The notes under the pieces were generated by a model. That model was not told where the DNA came from. It did no database searches and worked only from the letters and a program-made list of their open reading frames with translations. From positions 1,302,001 to 1,366,000 of the forward strand of contig NZ_FOCW01000001.1 in assembly GCF_900110225.1 (NCBI RefSeq): a stretch of DNA of 64,000 bases, written 5' to 3'. The position numbers and the translations under genes are program-made. Below, one piece after another: positions 10,760 to 19,337 of the stretch. Source of the stretch: Allobrachymonas denitrificans DSM 15123 (GTDB taxonomy: Bacteria; Pseudomonadota; Gammaproteobacteria; Burkholderiales; Burkholderiaceae_C). How positions within the stretch are numbered: position 1 is the first letter of the stretch; each line of letters begins with the position of its first letter.

Positions 10760-10978
10760 AACAACAGGCCGGTATCCGGACTCGCAAGTTCTGGTGCATC
10801 GCCTTCCCACAGGCGGCACGCGCGTTGCCTTGCACAACGCCGCACCGCACCTGCAGTGGCTGCCACGCCTCTGGCGCAGCCTGATACACCCACACTCGCT
10901 TACCGTTGCGGGGGCAGTCCGGGCATTGACGTTGCCGTGCAACGCGCACCCGGTTCCCGTTTAACTTGCGCATTCCGG
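10760..10978 (-). promoter_or_regulatory. Cobalamin (AdoCbl) riboswitch controlling btuBFCD
   Basis: Reading the minus strand from about 10978, the conserved blocks of the cobalamin riboswitch come in order: AAACGGGAACCGGG (10963-10950), CTGCCCCCGCAACGGTAA (about 10915-10898), GCCACTGCAGGTGCGG (about 10863), and the B12-box-like GAGTCCGGATACCGGC (about 10783-10768). The element ends about 165 nt before the btuB start. A GTCTGC/GCAGAC hairpin sits in between with a T-run only nine bases later, so whether control is transcriptional or translational is unclear. Rising cobalamin would shut down uptake. Confidence 0.93.
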
Positions 10979-11042
10979 CCGGGGCCGGCGCCTGCAGGCA
11001 CCTGTGGTCTAGCGCACCGGCAAGCCGCCGATGCGTGACCGA

Positions 11043-11054
11043 TTGTAATTACAA
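11043..11054. promoter_or_regulatory. 12-bp perfect palindrome between the btuB leader and map
   Basis: TTGTAATTACAA is self-complementary and is the most AT-rich spot in this divergent intergenic region. Read on the minus strand it includes TACAAT, a possible -10 element for the btuB transcript, about 65 nt before the riboswitch begins. No matching -35 box was found, so operator or promoter status is unproven. Confidence 0.3.
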
Positions 11055-11159
11055 ACGCCCGCCCTGCCTATGGAACAAGCAAAACTTCGGCTGGCAGATG
11101 CCTGCACGCAACGCCCCTGCCGCCACGCGGGATGCCGCATTGCAGGATAATTGCGCCCC

Positions 11160-11978
11160 ATGACCATCAAGATTCATACACCCGAAGAAATCGAACACAT
11201 GCGGGTGGCCTGCCGTTTCGCGGCCGAGCTGCTCGACTACATCGGCCCGCACATTGTTCCCGGCATCACGACCAACGAGATCGACCGCCTGTGCGAGGAG
11301 TACACCTCCAGCCGCGGCTCGGTGTCGGCACCGCTCAACTACGCGCCTCCGGGCCACACGCCCTACCCCAAGTCCATCTGCACCTCGGTCAACCAGCAGG
11401 TGTGCCACGGCATTCCCAACGACAAGCCGCTCAAGAAGGGCGACATCGTCAACATCGACGTCACGCCCATCACCAACGGCTGGCACGGCGACAGCAGCCG
11501 CATGTTCATCGTCGGCGGCGAAGAAGCCGCACCACCCTTCGTGAGCCGACTGTGCCGCGTCACCTATGAATCCATGTGGAAAGGCATTGTCGAGGTCAAG
11601 CCCGGCGCGCGCCTGGGCGATATCGGCAGCGCGATCCAGAAATACGTGGAAGGCCACGGCTACAGCGTGGTGCGCGAGTTCTGCGGCCACGGCATCGGTC
11701 AGGAGTTTCACACCGAGCCCCAGGTGCTGCACTACGGCAAGCCCGGCACGCTGGAAGAGCTCAAGCCCGGCATGATCTTCACCATCGAGCCCATGGTGAA
11801 CGCCGGCCGCCGCGAGATCAAGGAATCGAACGATGGCTGGTCCATCGTGACCAAGGACCGTTCACTCTCGGCGCAGTACGAGCACACCATCGTGGTGACG
11901 GAAACCGGCTACGAAGTGCTGACCGTGTCCGAGGGCATGCCTGCGCTGCCGGACTTCGTGTCGTCCGTCCGCACCTGA
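11160..11978 (+). CDS. map: Type I methionine aminopeptidase
   Basis: Cytosolic enzyme of 272 residues that removes the initiator Met from nascent proteins. All five expected metal ligands are present: D100 (VNIDVTP), D111 (HGDSSRM), H177 (CGHGIG), E210 (FTIEPM) and E241 (QYEHTIVV), with the substrate-contacting H184 in QEFHTEP. Length is normal (the E. coli enzyme is 264). The ATG at 11160 is chosen over the in-frame TTG at 11151 because MTIKIHTPEEI matches the family start. glnD begins 8 bases after the stop, so the two genes are likely cotranscribed. Confidence 0.96.
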   Translation: MTIKIHTPEEIEHMRVACRFAAELLDYIGPHIVPGITTNEIDRLCEEYTSSRGSVSAPLNYAPPGHTPYPKSICTSVNQQVCHGIPNDKPLKKGDIVNIDVTPITNGWHGDSSRMFIVGGEEAAPPFVSRLCRVTYESMWKGIVEVKPGARLGDIGSAIQKYVEGHGYSVVREFCGHGIGQEFHTEPQVLHYGKPGTLEELKPGMIFTIEPMVNAGRREIKESNDGWSIVTKDRSLSAQYEHTIVVTETGYEVLTVSEGMPALPDFVSSVRT

Positions 11979-11986
11979 GTCCGGCC

Positions 11987-14908
11987 ATGCTGGTGCAGGG
12001 CTCCGAAGCTGTTACCCCGGAAGCGCTCCAGGCGCTGCGCGAGGGCTACGCACGCGACAAGGATGCCCTGCTCGCGCATTTTCGGGATCCGGATATCGGC
12101 TACCGCCGCATGCGCGGGGTGCTCGGCACCCTGAAAAAGCTGACCCAGCTCACCGATGCAGTGCTGCTGGCGCTCTGGCGTCTGCACGGGCTGGACCGCG
12201 ACAGGGCGGCTCTGGTTGCCGTCGGCGGCTATGGGCGCAGCGAGATGTTTCCGCATTCCGATGTGGATGTGCTGGTGCTGTTGCCTGACCCGGTGGCCAC
12301 CCAACGGAATCCGGCGGAAGATGCCGGGGTTTCGGCAAAGGCCGGCGCACCAGCAACCGCCGTAGCGGCACCCCCCTCCGAACCTGAATCCCGGCCACTC
12401 GACCCGGTGCAGTCCCGTATCAGCGCCTTCATCGGCAGCTGCTGGGATCTGGGGCTGCAGATCGGATCCAGCGTGCGCACCGTGTCCGACTGCCTGAATG
12501 AATCGGCGGGCGACATCACGGTCCAGACCTCGCTGCTGGAGCGCCGCCTCATCAGTGGGCCGCCCGCCCTCTACCAGCAACTGAGCGCTGCCTACGACAG
12601 CGCCATGCAGCCCTACGCCTTCTATCTGGCCAAGACACTGGAAATGCGCCAGCGGCATGCCAAGTTCGACAACACGCCCTATTCGCTGGAGCCCAACTGC
12701 AAGGAATCTCCCGGCGGCCTGCGCGACCTGCACATCGTGCTCTGGGTGGCCAAGGCAGCCGGCTATGGCACCACCTGGGACGCCCTCACACGCAACGGCC
12801 TGATGACGCGCTACGAGGCCAAGCAGATCAAGCGCAACTACACCCTGCTCAGCCTGATCCGCGCCCGCCTGCACCTGGTCGCCAACCGGCGTGAAGACCG
12901 GCTGGTGTTCGACCTGCAGACGCTGGTGGCCGAGCAGTTCGGCTACACCGCCATTCCCCGCCAGACACGCCAGGGGCACGACCGCAGCCCCATCCGTCCA
13001 AGCGAGGCGCTGATGCGCCACTATTACTGGACGGCCAAGGCCGTGACGCAGCTCAGCCAGATCCTGCTGCTCAACATTGCCGAGCGCCTGCGCGACAGTG
13101 GGCACACACGCAACTACGATCCCGCCCCCGTCACGCGCGCCATGCGCGCCCTGCAGGCCCGCACCGAAAAACAGGCGCAACCCTCGCAGGAAGCCGGCGC
13201 CCAGCTGGCTGCCCAGGAGGTGGTCAACCCTGTGGCCAGCACCGCCACGCCGCAGACCGATTACCTGGCCATGGGCGGGCAGCGACGCGCCATGCAGCCG
13301 ATCAACGAACGCTTTCTGGACAACAACGGCCTGCTCGAGGTGGTGAGCGATACGCTGTACCGCGAACAGCCACATGCCATTCTGGAAACCTTTCTGGTGC
13401 TGCAGCGGACGGTCGGCATCAAGGGCCTCTCGGCCCGCACCCTGCGCGCCCTGTTCAACGCCCGCGTGCTGATGGACAGCAAATTCCGGCGCGATCCCGT
13501 CAACCGGGAGCAGTTTCTGCAGATCCTGCAGGCCCCATCGGGGGTCACTTCTGCCTTGCGGCTGATGAACCAGACCTCCGTGCTGGGCCGCTACCTGTGG
13601 GTGTTCCGCAAGATCGTGGGGCAGATGCAGCACGACCTGTTCCATGTCTACACGGTGGACCAGCACATCCTGATGGTGGTGCGCAATGTGCGGCGCTTCT
13701 TCAAGGTGGAGCACGCGCACGAATACCCGCTGTGCTCGCAGCTGGCCGCCGGCTGGGATTCGCCCTGGATTCTTTCTACTGCAGCCCTGTTCCACGACAT
13801 TGCCAAGGGCCGCGGTGGTGACCACTCACAGCTGGGCGAGCGCGAAACCCGCCGCTTTGCCAAGAATCACGGCATTGGCAAGGCAGACACCGCCCTGCTG
13901 GCCTTTCTGGTGCGCGAGCACCTCACCATGAGCACCATCGCGCAGAAGCAGGACCTGAGCGATCCCGAAGTGATCCTGGCCTTTGCCCGCACCGTGCGCA
14001 ACGAGCGCTACCTGACGGCGCTTTACCTGCTGACCGTGGCCGATATCCGCGGCACCAGCCCCAAGGTATGGAACGGCTGGAAAGGCAAACTGCTGGAGGA
14101 TCTGTATCAGGCCACCTTGCGCGTACTGGGTGGACATCATCCCGATCAGGATTCCCTGGTCGAATCGCACAAGCGCGGTGCGCTTGTGGAAATGGCACGC
14201 TTTTCCATGCCATTCGAAGGCCACGTCAAGCTGTGGAATGCGCTGGACGTGGGCTACTTCGTGCGGCACGACAGCGGGGATATCGCCTGGCACACGCGTC
14301 ACATTGCCCGTTATGCCGGCCAGGGCAAGACCGTGGTGCGCGCCCGCCTTGCACCGCACGGTGAAGGCCTGCAGGTGCTGGTGTATTGCCCGGACCAGCC
14401 TGAGCTGTTCGCACGCATCTGCGGCTATTTCGAACAGGCAGCCTTCAGCATTCTGGATGCCAAGATCCACACCACCAGCGACGGCTATGCGCTGGATACC
14501 TTCCAGGTCGTCACCTCGCTGATGCCCGAGCACTACCGCGAGTTCATCACCATGGTGGAAACCTCGCTGGCGCGTGCCCTCGAGCAGCATGGCCCGCTGC
14601 CAGAGCCGGCACGCGGTCGCGTGTCACGCCGGGTGCGGATCTTCCCGATCACGCCTGCGGTGCAACTCTCTGCCGATGAAAAGGCACAGCACTGGGTGCT
14701 GACCATCACCACCAGCGACCGCCTCGGCCTGCTCTACCGCATCGCGCGCGTGCTCAGCCTGCACCAGATCAGTGTGGAACTGGCCAAGATCTCGACCATG
14801 GGCGAGCGGGTGGAAGACACCTTCCTGATCGAATCGCCTTCGCTGGCCTCCCCCCGTTTTCAGGCGGAGCTGGAGCGCGACTTGCTGGACGCCATTGCCA
14901 TCCACTGA
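11987..14908 (+). CDS. glnD: [Protein-PII] uridylyltransferase / uridylyl-removing enzyme
   Basis: Bifunctional nitrogen sensor that uridylylates PII proteins when glutamine is low and deuridylylates them when it is high. Domain order: nucleotidyltransferase with GGYGRSEMFPHSDVDVLVL (D92 and D94), a central GlnE-like helical region, an HD domain with ALFHDIAKGRGGDHS near residue 603, and two C-terminal ACT domains (from about 795 and 903). At about 973 residues it is longer than the usual 860-900. The excess includes a Pro/Ala-rich insertion after the catalytic DxD (about 102-140) and an Ala/Gln-rich stretch near residues 390-425. The ATG at 11987, eight bases after map, gives the standard N-terminus. 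The frame stays open much further upstream inside map, but that is antiphase map sequence. Confidence 0.95.
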   Translation: MLVQGSEAVTPEALQALREGYARDKDALLAHFRDPDIGYRRMRGVLGTLKKLTQLTDAVLLALWRLHGLDRDRAALVAVGGYGRSEMFPHSDVDVLVLLPDPVATQRNPAEDAGVSAKAGAPATAVAAPPSEPESRPLDPVQSRISAFIGSCWDLGLQIGSSVRTVSDCLNESAGDITVQTSLLERRLISGPPALYQQLSAAYDSAMQPYAFYLAKTLEMRQRHAKFDNTPYSLEPNCKESPGGLRDLHIVLWVAKAAGYGTTWDALTRNGLMTRYEAKQIKRNYTLLSLIRARLHLVANRREDRLVFDLQTLVAEQFGYTAIPRQTRQGHDRSPIRPSEALMRHYYWTAKAVTQLSQILLLNIAERLRDSGHTRNYDPAPVTRAMRALQARTEKQAQPSQEAGAQLAAQEVVNPVASTATPQTDYLAMGGQRRAMQPINERFLDNNGLLEVVSDTLYREQPHAILETFLVLQRTVGIKGLSARTLRALFNARVLMDSKFRRDPVNREQFLQILQAPSGVTSALRLMNQTSVLGRYLWVFRKIVGQMQHDLFHVYTVDQHILMVVRNVRRFFKVEHAHEYPLCSQLAAGWDSPWILSTAALFHDIAKGRGGDHSQLGERETRRFAKNHGIGKADTALLAFLVREHLTMSTIAQKQDLSDPEVILAFARTVRNERYLTALYLLTVADIRGTSPKVWNGWKGKLLEDLYQATLRVLGGHHPDQDSLVESHKRGALVEMARFSMPFEGHVKLWNALDVGYFVRHDSGDIAWHTRHIARYAGQGKTVVRARLAPHGEGLQVLVYCPDQPELFARICGYFEQAAFSILDAKIHTTSDGYALDTFQVVTSLMPEHYREFITMVETSLARALEQHGPLPEPARGRVSRRVRIFPITPAVQLSADEKAQHWVLTITTSDRLGLLYRIARVLSLHQISVELAKISTMGERVEDTFLIESPSLASPRFQAELERDLLDAIAIH

Positions 14909-15053
14909 GGCGTTTTTCACGCATCGGCCAGAAAACATGCGCCGGATTAGCAATTGCTCACATTTTCGGTTTTCCGGCAAAACCTGTATGCGATCAGTCC
15001 CGCTACATTCATGACTGGCGCTTCTAATGCGGCGCACCTACGGAGAGAACACC

Positions 15054-15341
15054 ATGAAAAAACAGATCGCCATCCTGATTGCCACCACTGCCGCTGCCTT
15101 TGGCGTGTCGGCTGCCACCGTTCACATCAGCCCGCCGTCCGTCAGTGTTGGCGTGCCGGGTGTCGTGGTCGCCGCTCCGGGCGTCGTCGTCAATCAGCCT
15201 GGTGTGCGTGGTGACAACGGCCTGCATCTGGGCCAGCGCAAGGCGCATGTGAATCAGGGCAATCACTACGGTCAGTACAAGAATGCCGGCAAGGGCAAGC
15301 GTAAGGGAGTTGGCAACAAGGGGCGTGGCAAGAACTGGTAA
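15054..15341 (+). CDS. Small secreted protein with VPGVVV repeats and basic tail
   Basis: A 95-residue protein of no family I recognise. A clear signal peptide (MKKQIAILIATTAAAFGVSA) is followed by a short Val/Pro/Gly segment with related pieces GVPGVVVAAPGVVVNQPGV, then a strongly basic, Gly/Lys/Asn-rich tail (KNAGKGKRKGVGNKGRGKNW). GGAGAG sits 7 bases before the ATG, and a strong terminator follows 40 bases after the stop, which supports a real monocistronic gene. It is probably periplasmic or extracellular; the tail suggests binding to an anionic polymer, but that is inference. Confidence 0.75.
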   Translation: MKKQIAILIATTAAAFGVSAATVHISPPSVSVGVPGVVVAAPGVVVNQPGVRGDNGLHLGQRKAHVNQGNHYGQYKNAGKGKRKGVGNKGRGKNW

Positions 15342-15381
15342 TCAGTCAGATCGCGCGAGCGCCATCCGTTCGCTGAAACAG

Positions 15382-15420
15382 CAAGACCCTGTCCGCTTGG
15401 CGCACAGGGTCTTGTTTTTT
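15382..15420 (+). terminator. Rho-independent terminator
   Basis: Long stem built from CAAGACCCTGT and ACAGGGTCTTG around a short GC-rich apex, followed by six T residues. It closes the transcript of the small secreted protein. Confidence 0.9.
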
Positions 15421-15425
15421 GGGCC

Positions 15426-15453
15426 GGTGCCGAAGGCCGGAATCGAACCGGCA
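15426..15453 (-). pseudogene. 3'-end fragment of a tRNA-Leu gene
   Basis: On the minus strand these 28 nt match the T-arm and 3' acceptor strand of a leuX-type tRNA-Leu: T-loop GGTTCGATTCC within a 5-bp GCCGG/CCGGC stem, then CTTCGGCACC. No 5' half of a tRNA lies upstream; the next bases on that strand are unrelated. The final A of CCA is replaced by G. The fragment abuts the T-run of the preceding terminator and sits 33 bp from an intact but different tRNA-Leu(UAA). Such 3' pieces are typical leftovers of site-specific integration at tRNA genes. Confidence 0.55.
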
Positions 15454-15485
15454 GCGCCATCCTTGGGTACAATCACCCCCTTCGT

Positions 15486-15572
15486 GCCTGGGTGGTGAAA
15501 TTGGTAAACACTCGGGATTTAAAATCCCGCGCCTTTGCGGGCTTACGGGTTCAAGTCCCGTCCCAGGCACCA
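15486..15572 (+). tRNA. tRNA-Leu (UAA)
   Basis: Class II tRNA of 87 nt including an encoded CCA. The acceptor stem is GCCTGGG/CCCAGGC with discriminator A. The anticodon loop TTTAAAA gives anticodon TAA, the variable arm is long (CGCCTTTGCGGGCTT region), and the T-loop is TTCAAGT. A TACAAT -10-like hexamer at 15468-15473 suggests its own promoter. Confidence 0.95.
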
Positions 15573-15632
15573 GCCATAGCGACCCGCCACGCCCCCACAG
15601 CACAGGGCGCGTGGCGGCAGACGCTCCTCACC

Positions 15633-16706
15633 TCAAGAGCGGGCGCGGCGCGTGCGCACAGCGTCGGCCAGTTGCCGCAGCACCGGCTCAGTCTGGTCCA
15701 TGCTGATGCACGCATCGGTAATGGACACCCCGCGCTTGAGTTCTCCATTGCCCAGATCCTGACGCCCTTCTTCCAGATGGCTCTCGATCATCACGCCGGT
15801 GATGCGGCGTTCGCCGCCTGCAATCTGCGAAGCCACGTCGGCAGCCACTTCGATCTGCTTCTGGTGCTGTTTGCTGCTGTTGGCGTGGGACAGGTCCACC
15901 ATGACCTGTTCGGTCAGTCCGGCCTTGCCCAGCGCCTCGCAAGCTGCCTGCACATGCGCCGCATCGTAGTTGGGCGCCTTGCCGCCGCGCAGGATGACGT
16001 GGCAGTCGGCATTGCCACGCGTTTCGAAAATCGCGGCCTGGCCCATCTTGGTCATGCCGATGAAGGCATGGGGCGACTGCGCAGCCACCATGGCATCGAC
16101 GGCGACCTTGATGCCGCCATCGGTACCGTTCTTGAAACCCACCGGGCAGCTCAGACCGGAGGCCAGCTGGCGATGGCTCTGGCTCTCGGTGGTGCGTGCG
16201 CCGATGGCACCCCAGGCAATCAGGTCGCTGATGAACTGCGGGCTGAGCAGATCCAGGAATTCGGTGCCGGCCGGCAGGCCCAGTTCCACCACGTCCAGCA
16301 GCAGGCGGCGCGCCTTTTCCAGACCCAGGTTGATGGCAAAGGTGCCGTCCAGGTGCGGGTCGTTGATGTAGCCCTTCCAGCCCACGGTGGTGCGCGGCTT
16401 CTCGAAATACACCCGCATCACGACCAGCAATTCGCCTTCCAGCTCCTTTGCCAGCGGCAGCAGGCGCTGCGCGTATTCGATGGCCTGGTCATGGTCATGG
16501 ATGGAGCACGGGCCGACCACCACAATCAGCCGGTCGTCACGGCCGTGCAGCACGTCGCCAATGGCGCGGCGTTGCTGCTCGACACGCTCCAGCGCGACAT
16601 CGCTGATAGGCAGGCTTTCCTGCAGCAGGGCCGGGGTCAGCAGCGGCCGGACGGCGCTGATGCGGGTATCGTCGATGCGGGTGGTGTCGTGCGTGGAAGT
16701 CGTCAT
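15633..16706 (-). CDS. aroG: 3-deoxy-7-phosphoheptulonate synthase, class I
   Basis: DAHP synthase (about 357 residues), first step of the shikimate pathway, joining PEP and erythrose 4-phosphate. Class I features are clear: VVVGPCSIHDHDQAIEYA, VVMRVYFEKPRTTVGWKGYINDP, GAIGARTTESQSHR, VGFKNGTDGG, HVILRGGKAPNYD and MVDLSHANSSKQH, including the metal-binding Cys (GPCS) and His. Start 16706 (MTTSTHD) is preferred; an ATG at 16733 in frame would add nine residues. Which aromatic amino acid inhibits it cannot be told from sequence here. Confidence 0.94.
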   Translation of the reverse strand: MTTSTHDTTRIDDTRISAVRPLLTPALLQESLPISDVALERVEQQRRAIGDVLHGRDDRLIVVVGPCSIHDHDQAIEYAQRLLPLAKELEGELLVVMRVYFEKPRTTVGWKGYINDPHLDGTFAINLGLEKARRLLLDVVELGLPAGTEFLDLLSPQFISDLIAWGAIGARTTESQSHRQLASGLSCPVGFKNGTDGGIKVAVDAMVAAQSPHAFIGMTKMGQAAIFETRGNADCHVILRGGKAPNYDAAHVQAACEALGKAGLTEQVMVDLSHANSSKQHQKQIEVAADVASQIAGGERRITGVMIESHLEEGRQDLGNGELKRGVSITDACISMDQTEPVLRQLADAVRTRRARS

Positions 16707-16860
16707 GCTGGTCTCGGATCCAAAATGCTGCAATGCAGCAGATCATTGTAGCCACAGTAGCTTGCACGCGCTTACGGCAAGCCATATACGCAATGGTCAG
16801 CCCGATTTCTTCTGGGCAACGAAGAAAGCTGGAGGCACGGCCCGCCCGCTATCAACCCAT

Positions 16861-17775
16861 TTAGCGCGCCCAGCGCCGGTGCAGATGCGGCCACAGCACG
16901 TTGATCGCCAGTCCCAGCAGCACCAGGCCTGCCGCCAGCAGCTTCCAGCCCGGCATGCCCTCGCCCAGCAGCAGCGCCGATGCTGCCATGCCGAACACCG
17001 GCACCAGCAAGGCCATCGGGCTGACGGAGGCAGCCGCATAACGGCTCAGCAGCCATGCCCAGGCGCCGTAGCCAAAAATGGTATTGCCGTACGACTGCCA
17101 CAGCACGGCCAGCCAGGTATCCCAGCCCGCCTGCGAAACACCCTGCACAATGCGCGGCCAGCCCTCGAACCAGAGCGACAGCAGGAACAGCGGCGGCACC
17201 GCAAATGCACTGCTCCACACCACATAGGCCAGCATGTTCAGAGGCTCGCCGCCCTTGGCCTGCTGCGCCAGTGCCGCAGAGCGGTTCACGATATTGCCCG
17301 CAGCCCAACTGATGGCCGCCAGCGTCACCAGCAACAAGCCTAGCAGCGTAGTGCTGCCGTCAGTGCGCAGGGCAATCACCACCATACCGATGGCGGCAAC
17401 CAGACTGGCTACCAGCTGGAACAGGCGCGGCCGGTCACCCGACAGCGCCATCGCCAGACCCATGGTGAAAAACACCTGCGACTGCACCACCAGCGATGCA
17501 AGCCCTGGCGAAATATCGCGCTGCATGGCGATGAACAGCAAGCCGAACTGCCCCACCCCGATCAGCACACCATAGACAGCCAGATTGCGCCAGGACACCT
17601 GCGGCCGCCTGACCAGCAGCATGAAGGGCAAGGCTGCCAGCGTGTAGCGCAAGGTTGCGAACAGCAGCGGCGGCAAGGCATTCAGCCCCAGCTTGATGAC
17701 AACGAAATTGGTGCCCCAGACGAACACGACTGCCAGCGCCAGCAACAGGTGGCGCGCGGGAATGACGGATTGCAT
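16861..17775 (-). CDS. EamA/DMT-family transporter
   Basis: Inner-membrane protein of 304 residues with ten hydrophobic segments and the internal duplication typical of the drug/metabolite transporter superfamily. It opens with LLLALAVVFVWGTNFVVIKLGLNALPPLLFATLRY, a close match to the first EamA repeat, and the second repeat begins near LGLLLVTLAAISWAAGNIVNR. Members export amino acids and related metabolites (for example cysteine pathway products by EamA). The substrate is not deducible here. It stands alone, with 53 bases to the CYTH-CHAD gene upstream. Confidence 0.85.
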   Translation of the reverse strand: MQSVIPARHLLLALAVVFVWGTNFVVIKLGLNALPPLLFATLRYTLAALPFMLLVRRPQVSWRNLAVYGVLIGVGQFGLLFIAMQRDISPGLASLVVQSQVFFTMGLAMALSGDRPRLFQLVASLVAAIGMVVIALRTDGSTTLLGLLLVTLAAISWAAGNIVNRSAALAQQAKGGEPLNMLAYVVWSSAFAVPPLFLLSLWFEGWPRIVQGVSQAGWDTWLAVLWQSYGNTIFGYGAWAWLLSRYAAASVSPMALLVPVFGMAASALLLGEGMPGWKLLAAGLVLLGLAINVLWPHLHRRWAR

Positions 17776-17828
17776 GAAATGAAAAGGGCTGGCAGCAGTG
17801 AATCAGGAAGAACGGCGCAGCGAAGAAA

Positions 17829-19337
17829 TCACCAGAACGGCCGCGCCTCTTTCAGTGCTTCCAGCGCCTGTTCGGTGCGCTGGCTGGACTCCAGATCAAT
17901 CCGCTCGTACCAGCCGGCAACCGCACCACCGGCAAACGCCGTTTCGGGGTACTGGCTGGCCAGCGTTTCGAGCATGTGGCGGCAGACGGCGGCATCATTC
18001 ATGGTGCCCAGCACCTTCTGCATCGCCTGCTGCGAGGACAGGTATTTCTTCACCTTGTCCGCATCGTACAGCGTCGCAAAAAACTCCGCCGTGTAACGCA
18101 ATTTTTTCACCTGCTTGCGCAGGGTATGGCGCTGCTCTTCGTTGAGCTTGTACCAGCGGCGCGCCAGCTTGTCCACCGAACTGGCCCTGCGGTTGAGGGC
18201 ATCGCGGGTGAACGGGCGCAGCTTGCCTTCGGCAGCCTCGGCCGGCGGATCCTGATGCAGCCAGTGCAGTACCTGCAACAGCAGCATGCCGATGCGGGGA
18301 GATTCCAGATCCTCGCGCAGCGCCTGCATCAGCGCTTCGCGCTGCACCATCAGGCGCTTCTTGATCGGCTCGAGCCGGAGCTTGTCGGACAGGGTCGGCT
18401 CGACCGCCGCAATGGTTTCACGCACGAGCACGTCGCGGTCGCGGATTTCGCCCAGCTGCTGGCCGAGCGTCTGCAGCTTCGCTTCCAGCTGGTTCCAGAC
18501 AGAATCCGTGGGCAAGGCGGCAAAAGCCTTGTCGGCCGAGCGCATGCGGCGGATGGCGACGCGCGCCTGGTGCACGAACTCCATGTCATCCTCGTGCTGT
18601 CCCAGTTCAACCATGTTGAACTGCAGCTGGCGCAGGCATTCCAGCATGACCTGGCGGCGTGCCTCGTACGGGGTGATTTCGGGGTCGAGCTTGACGTCCT
18701 GGGCACCTACGGGAGTGGTGGGCACCTGCTCGAACAGGCGATAGCCGCGCTCGGCCTTGCTGCGCTGCTGGGGCAGCAAGGCAAAATTGCGGGCCAGCAT
18801 CAGCGCCAGGGTAAAGACGGCCTCCACATCGCCGCGCTTGAGCTCGATTTCCACCTCGTTGACAGGATGTTCGCGGCCATCGCATTCGATGTGGCCGACG
18901 TCCAGCGCCAGTTCGACGATATTGCCCTTCTTGTCCTCGACCTCCCACAGGGTGCGCGTGATGTGCGTGGCAAAGGTGGGCTGCAGGCGGGTGGCGATCT
19001 TGTCGTCACACAGGAAATCGCGCGCCTCGACATGGCCGATGTTGGCCAGCTCCAGCATCTGGCCGTGCGTGATGTGTTCGACCTCGGTGCGTGCATTGAG
19101 GCCGCCACCGCCCTTCTGGCCGAACTTGACGGTCTGGATCCACTGGTTGCCCTGCTTGCGCAGACGCAGGCCCATGCGGCGCTTGGCCAGGTCGAGCGCC
19201 GGGGTATCGTAATAAATGCTGACGAGCAGTTGCTCCACCGGCTTGGATGCCTGCGGCAGCAGCTTGGCCACCTTGCGCTTGAACTCCGCATTGTGCGAAG
19301 GCGACAAAGACAGGCTCAACTCGATTTCAGTATTCAT
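17829..19337 (-). CDS. CYTH and CHAD domain-containing protein (triphosphate tunnel metalloenzyme family)
   Basis: About 502 residues, resembling YgiF-type inorganic triphosphatases. The N-terminal CYTH domain (about 1-205) shows YYDTPALDLAKRRMGLRLRKQGNQWIQTVK and ELALDVGHIE. The C-terminal CHAD domain (about 220-500) has the conserved HQARVAIRRMRSA and KKLRYTAEFF; CHAD domains bind polyphosphate. The usual N-terminal ExExK metal/substrate motif reads E4-I-E6-L-S8, so the lysine is replaced by serine. Start 19337 (MNTEIELS) fits the domain boundary; the longer frame upstream looks non-coding. The role is probably triphosphate or polyphosphate metabolism. Confidence 0.88.
   Translation of the reverse strand: MNTEIELSLSLSPSHNAEFKRKVAKLLPQASKPVEQLLVSIYYDTPALDLAKRRMGLRLRKQGNQWIQTVKFGQKGGGGLNARTEVEHITHGQMLELANIGHVEARDFLCDDKIATRLQPTFATHITRTLWEVEDKKGNIVELALDVGHIECDGREHPVNEVEIELKRGDVEAVFTLALMLARNFALLPQQRSKAERGYRLFEQVPTTPVGAQDVKLDPEITPYEARRQVMLECLRQLQFNMVELGQHEDDMEFVHQARVAIRRMRSADKAFAALPTDSVWNQLEAKLQTLGQQLGEIRDRDVLVRETIAAVEPTLSDKLRLEPIKKRLMVQREALMQALREDLESPRIGMLLLQVLHWLHQDPPAEAAEGKLRPFTRDALNRRASSVDKLARRWYKLNEEQRHTLRKQVKKLRYTAEFFATLYDADKVKKYLSSQQAMQKVLGTMNDAAVCRHMLETLASQYPETAFAGGAVAGWYERIDLESSQRTEQALEALKEARPFW

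Noticed and set aside
11909-13825. 638-codon minus-strand frame opposite glnD
   Set aside because: Shadow of glnD with no start context or family.
15426-15480. A second complete tRNA on the minus strand beside tRNA-Leu(UAA)
   Set aside because: Only the T-arm and 3' acceptor strand are present; no D-arm or anticodon arm can be built.
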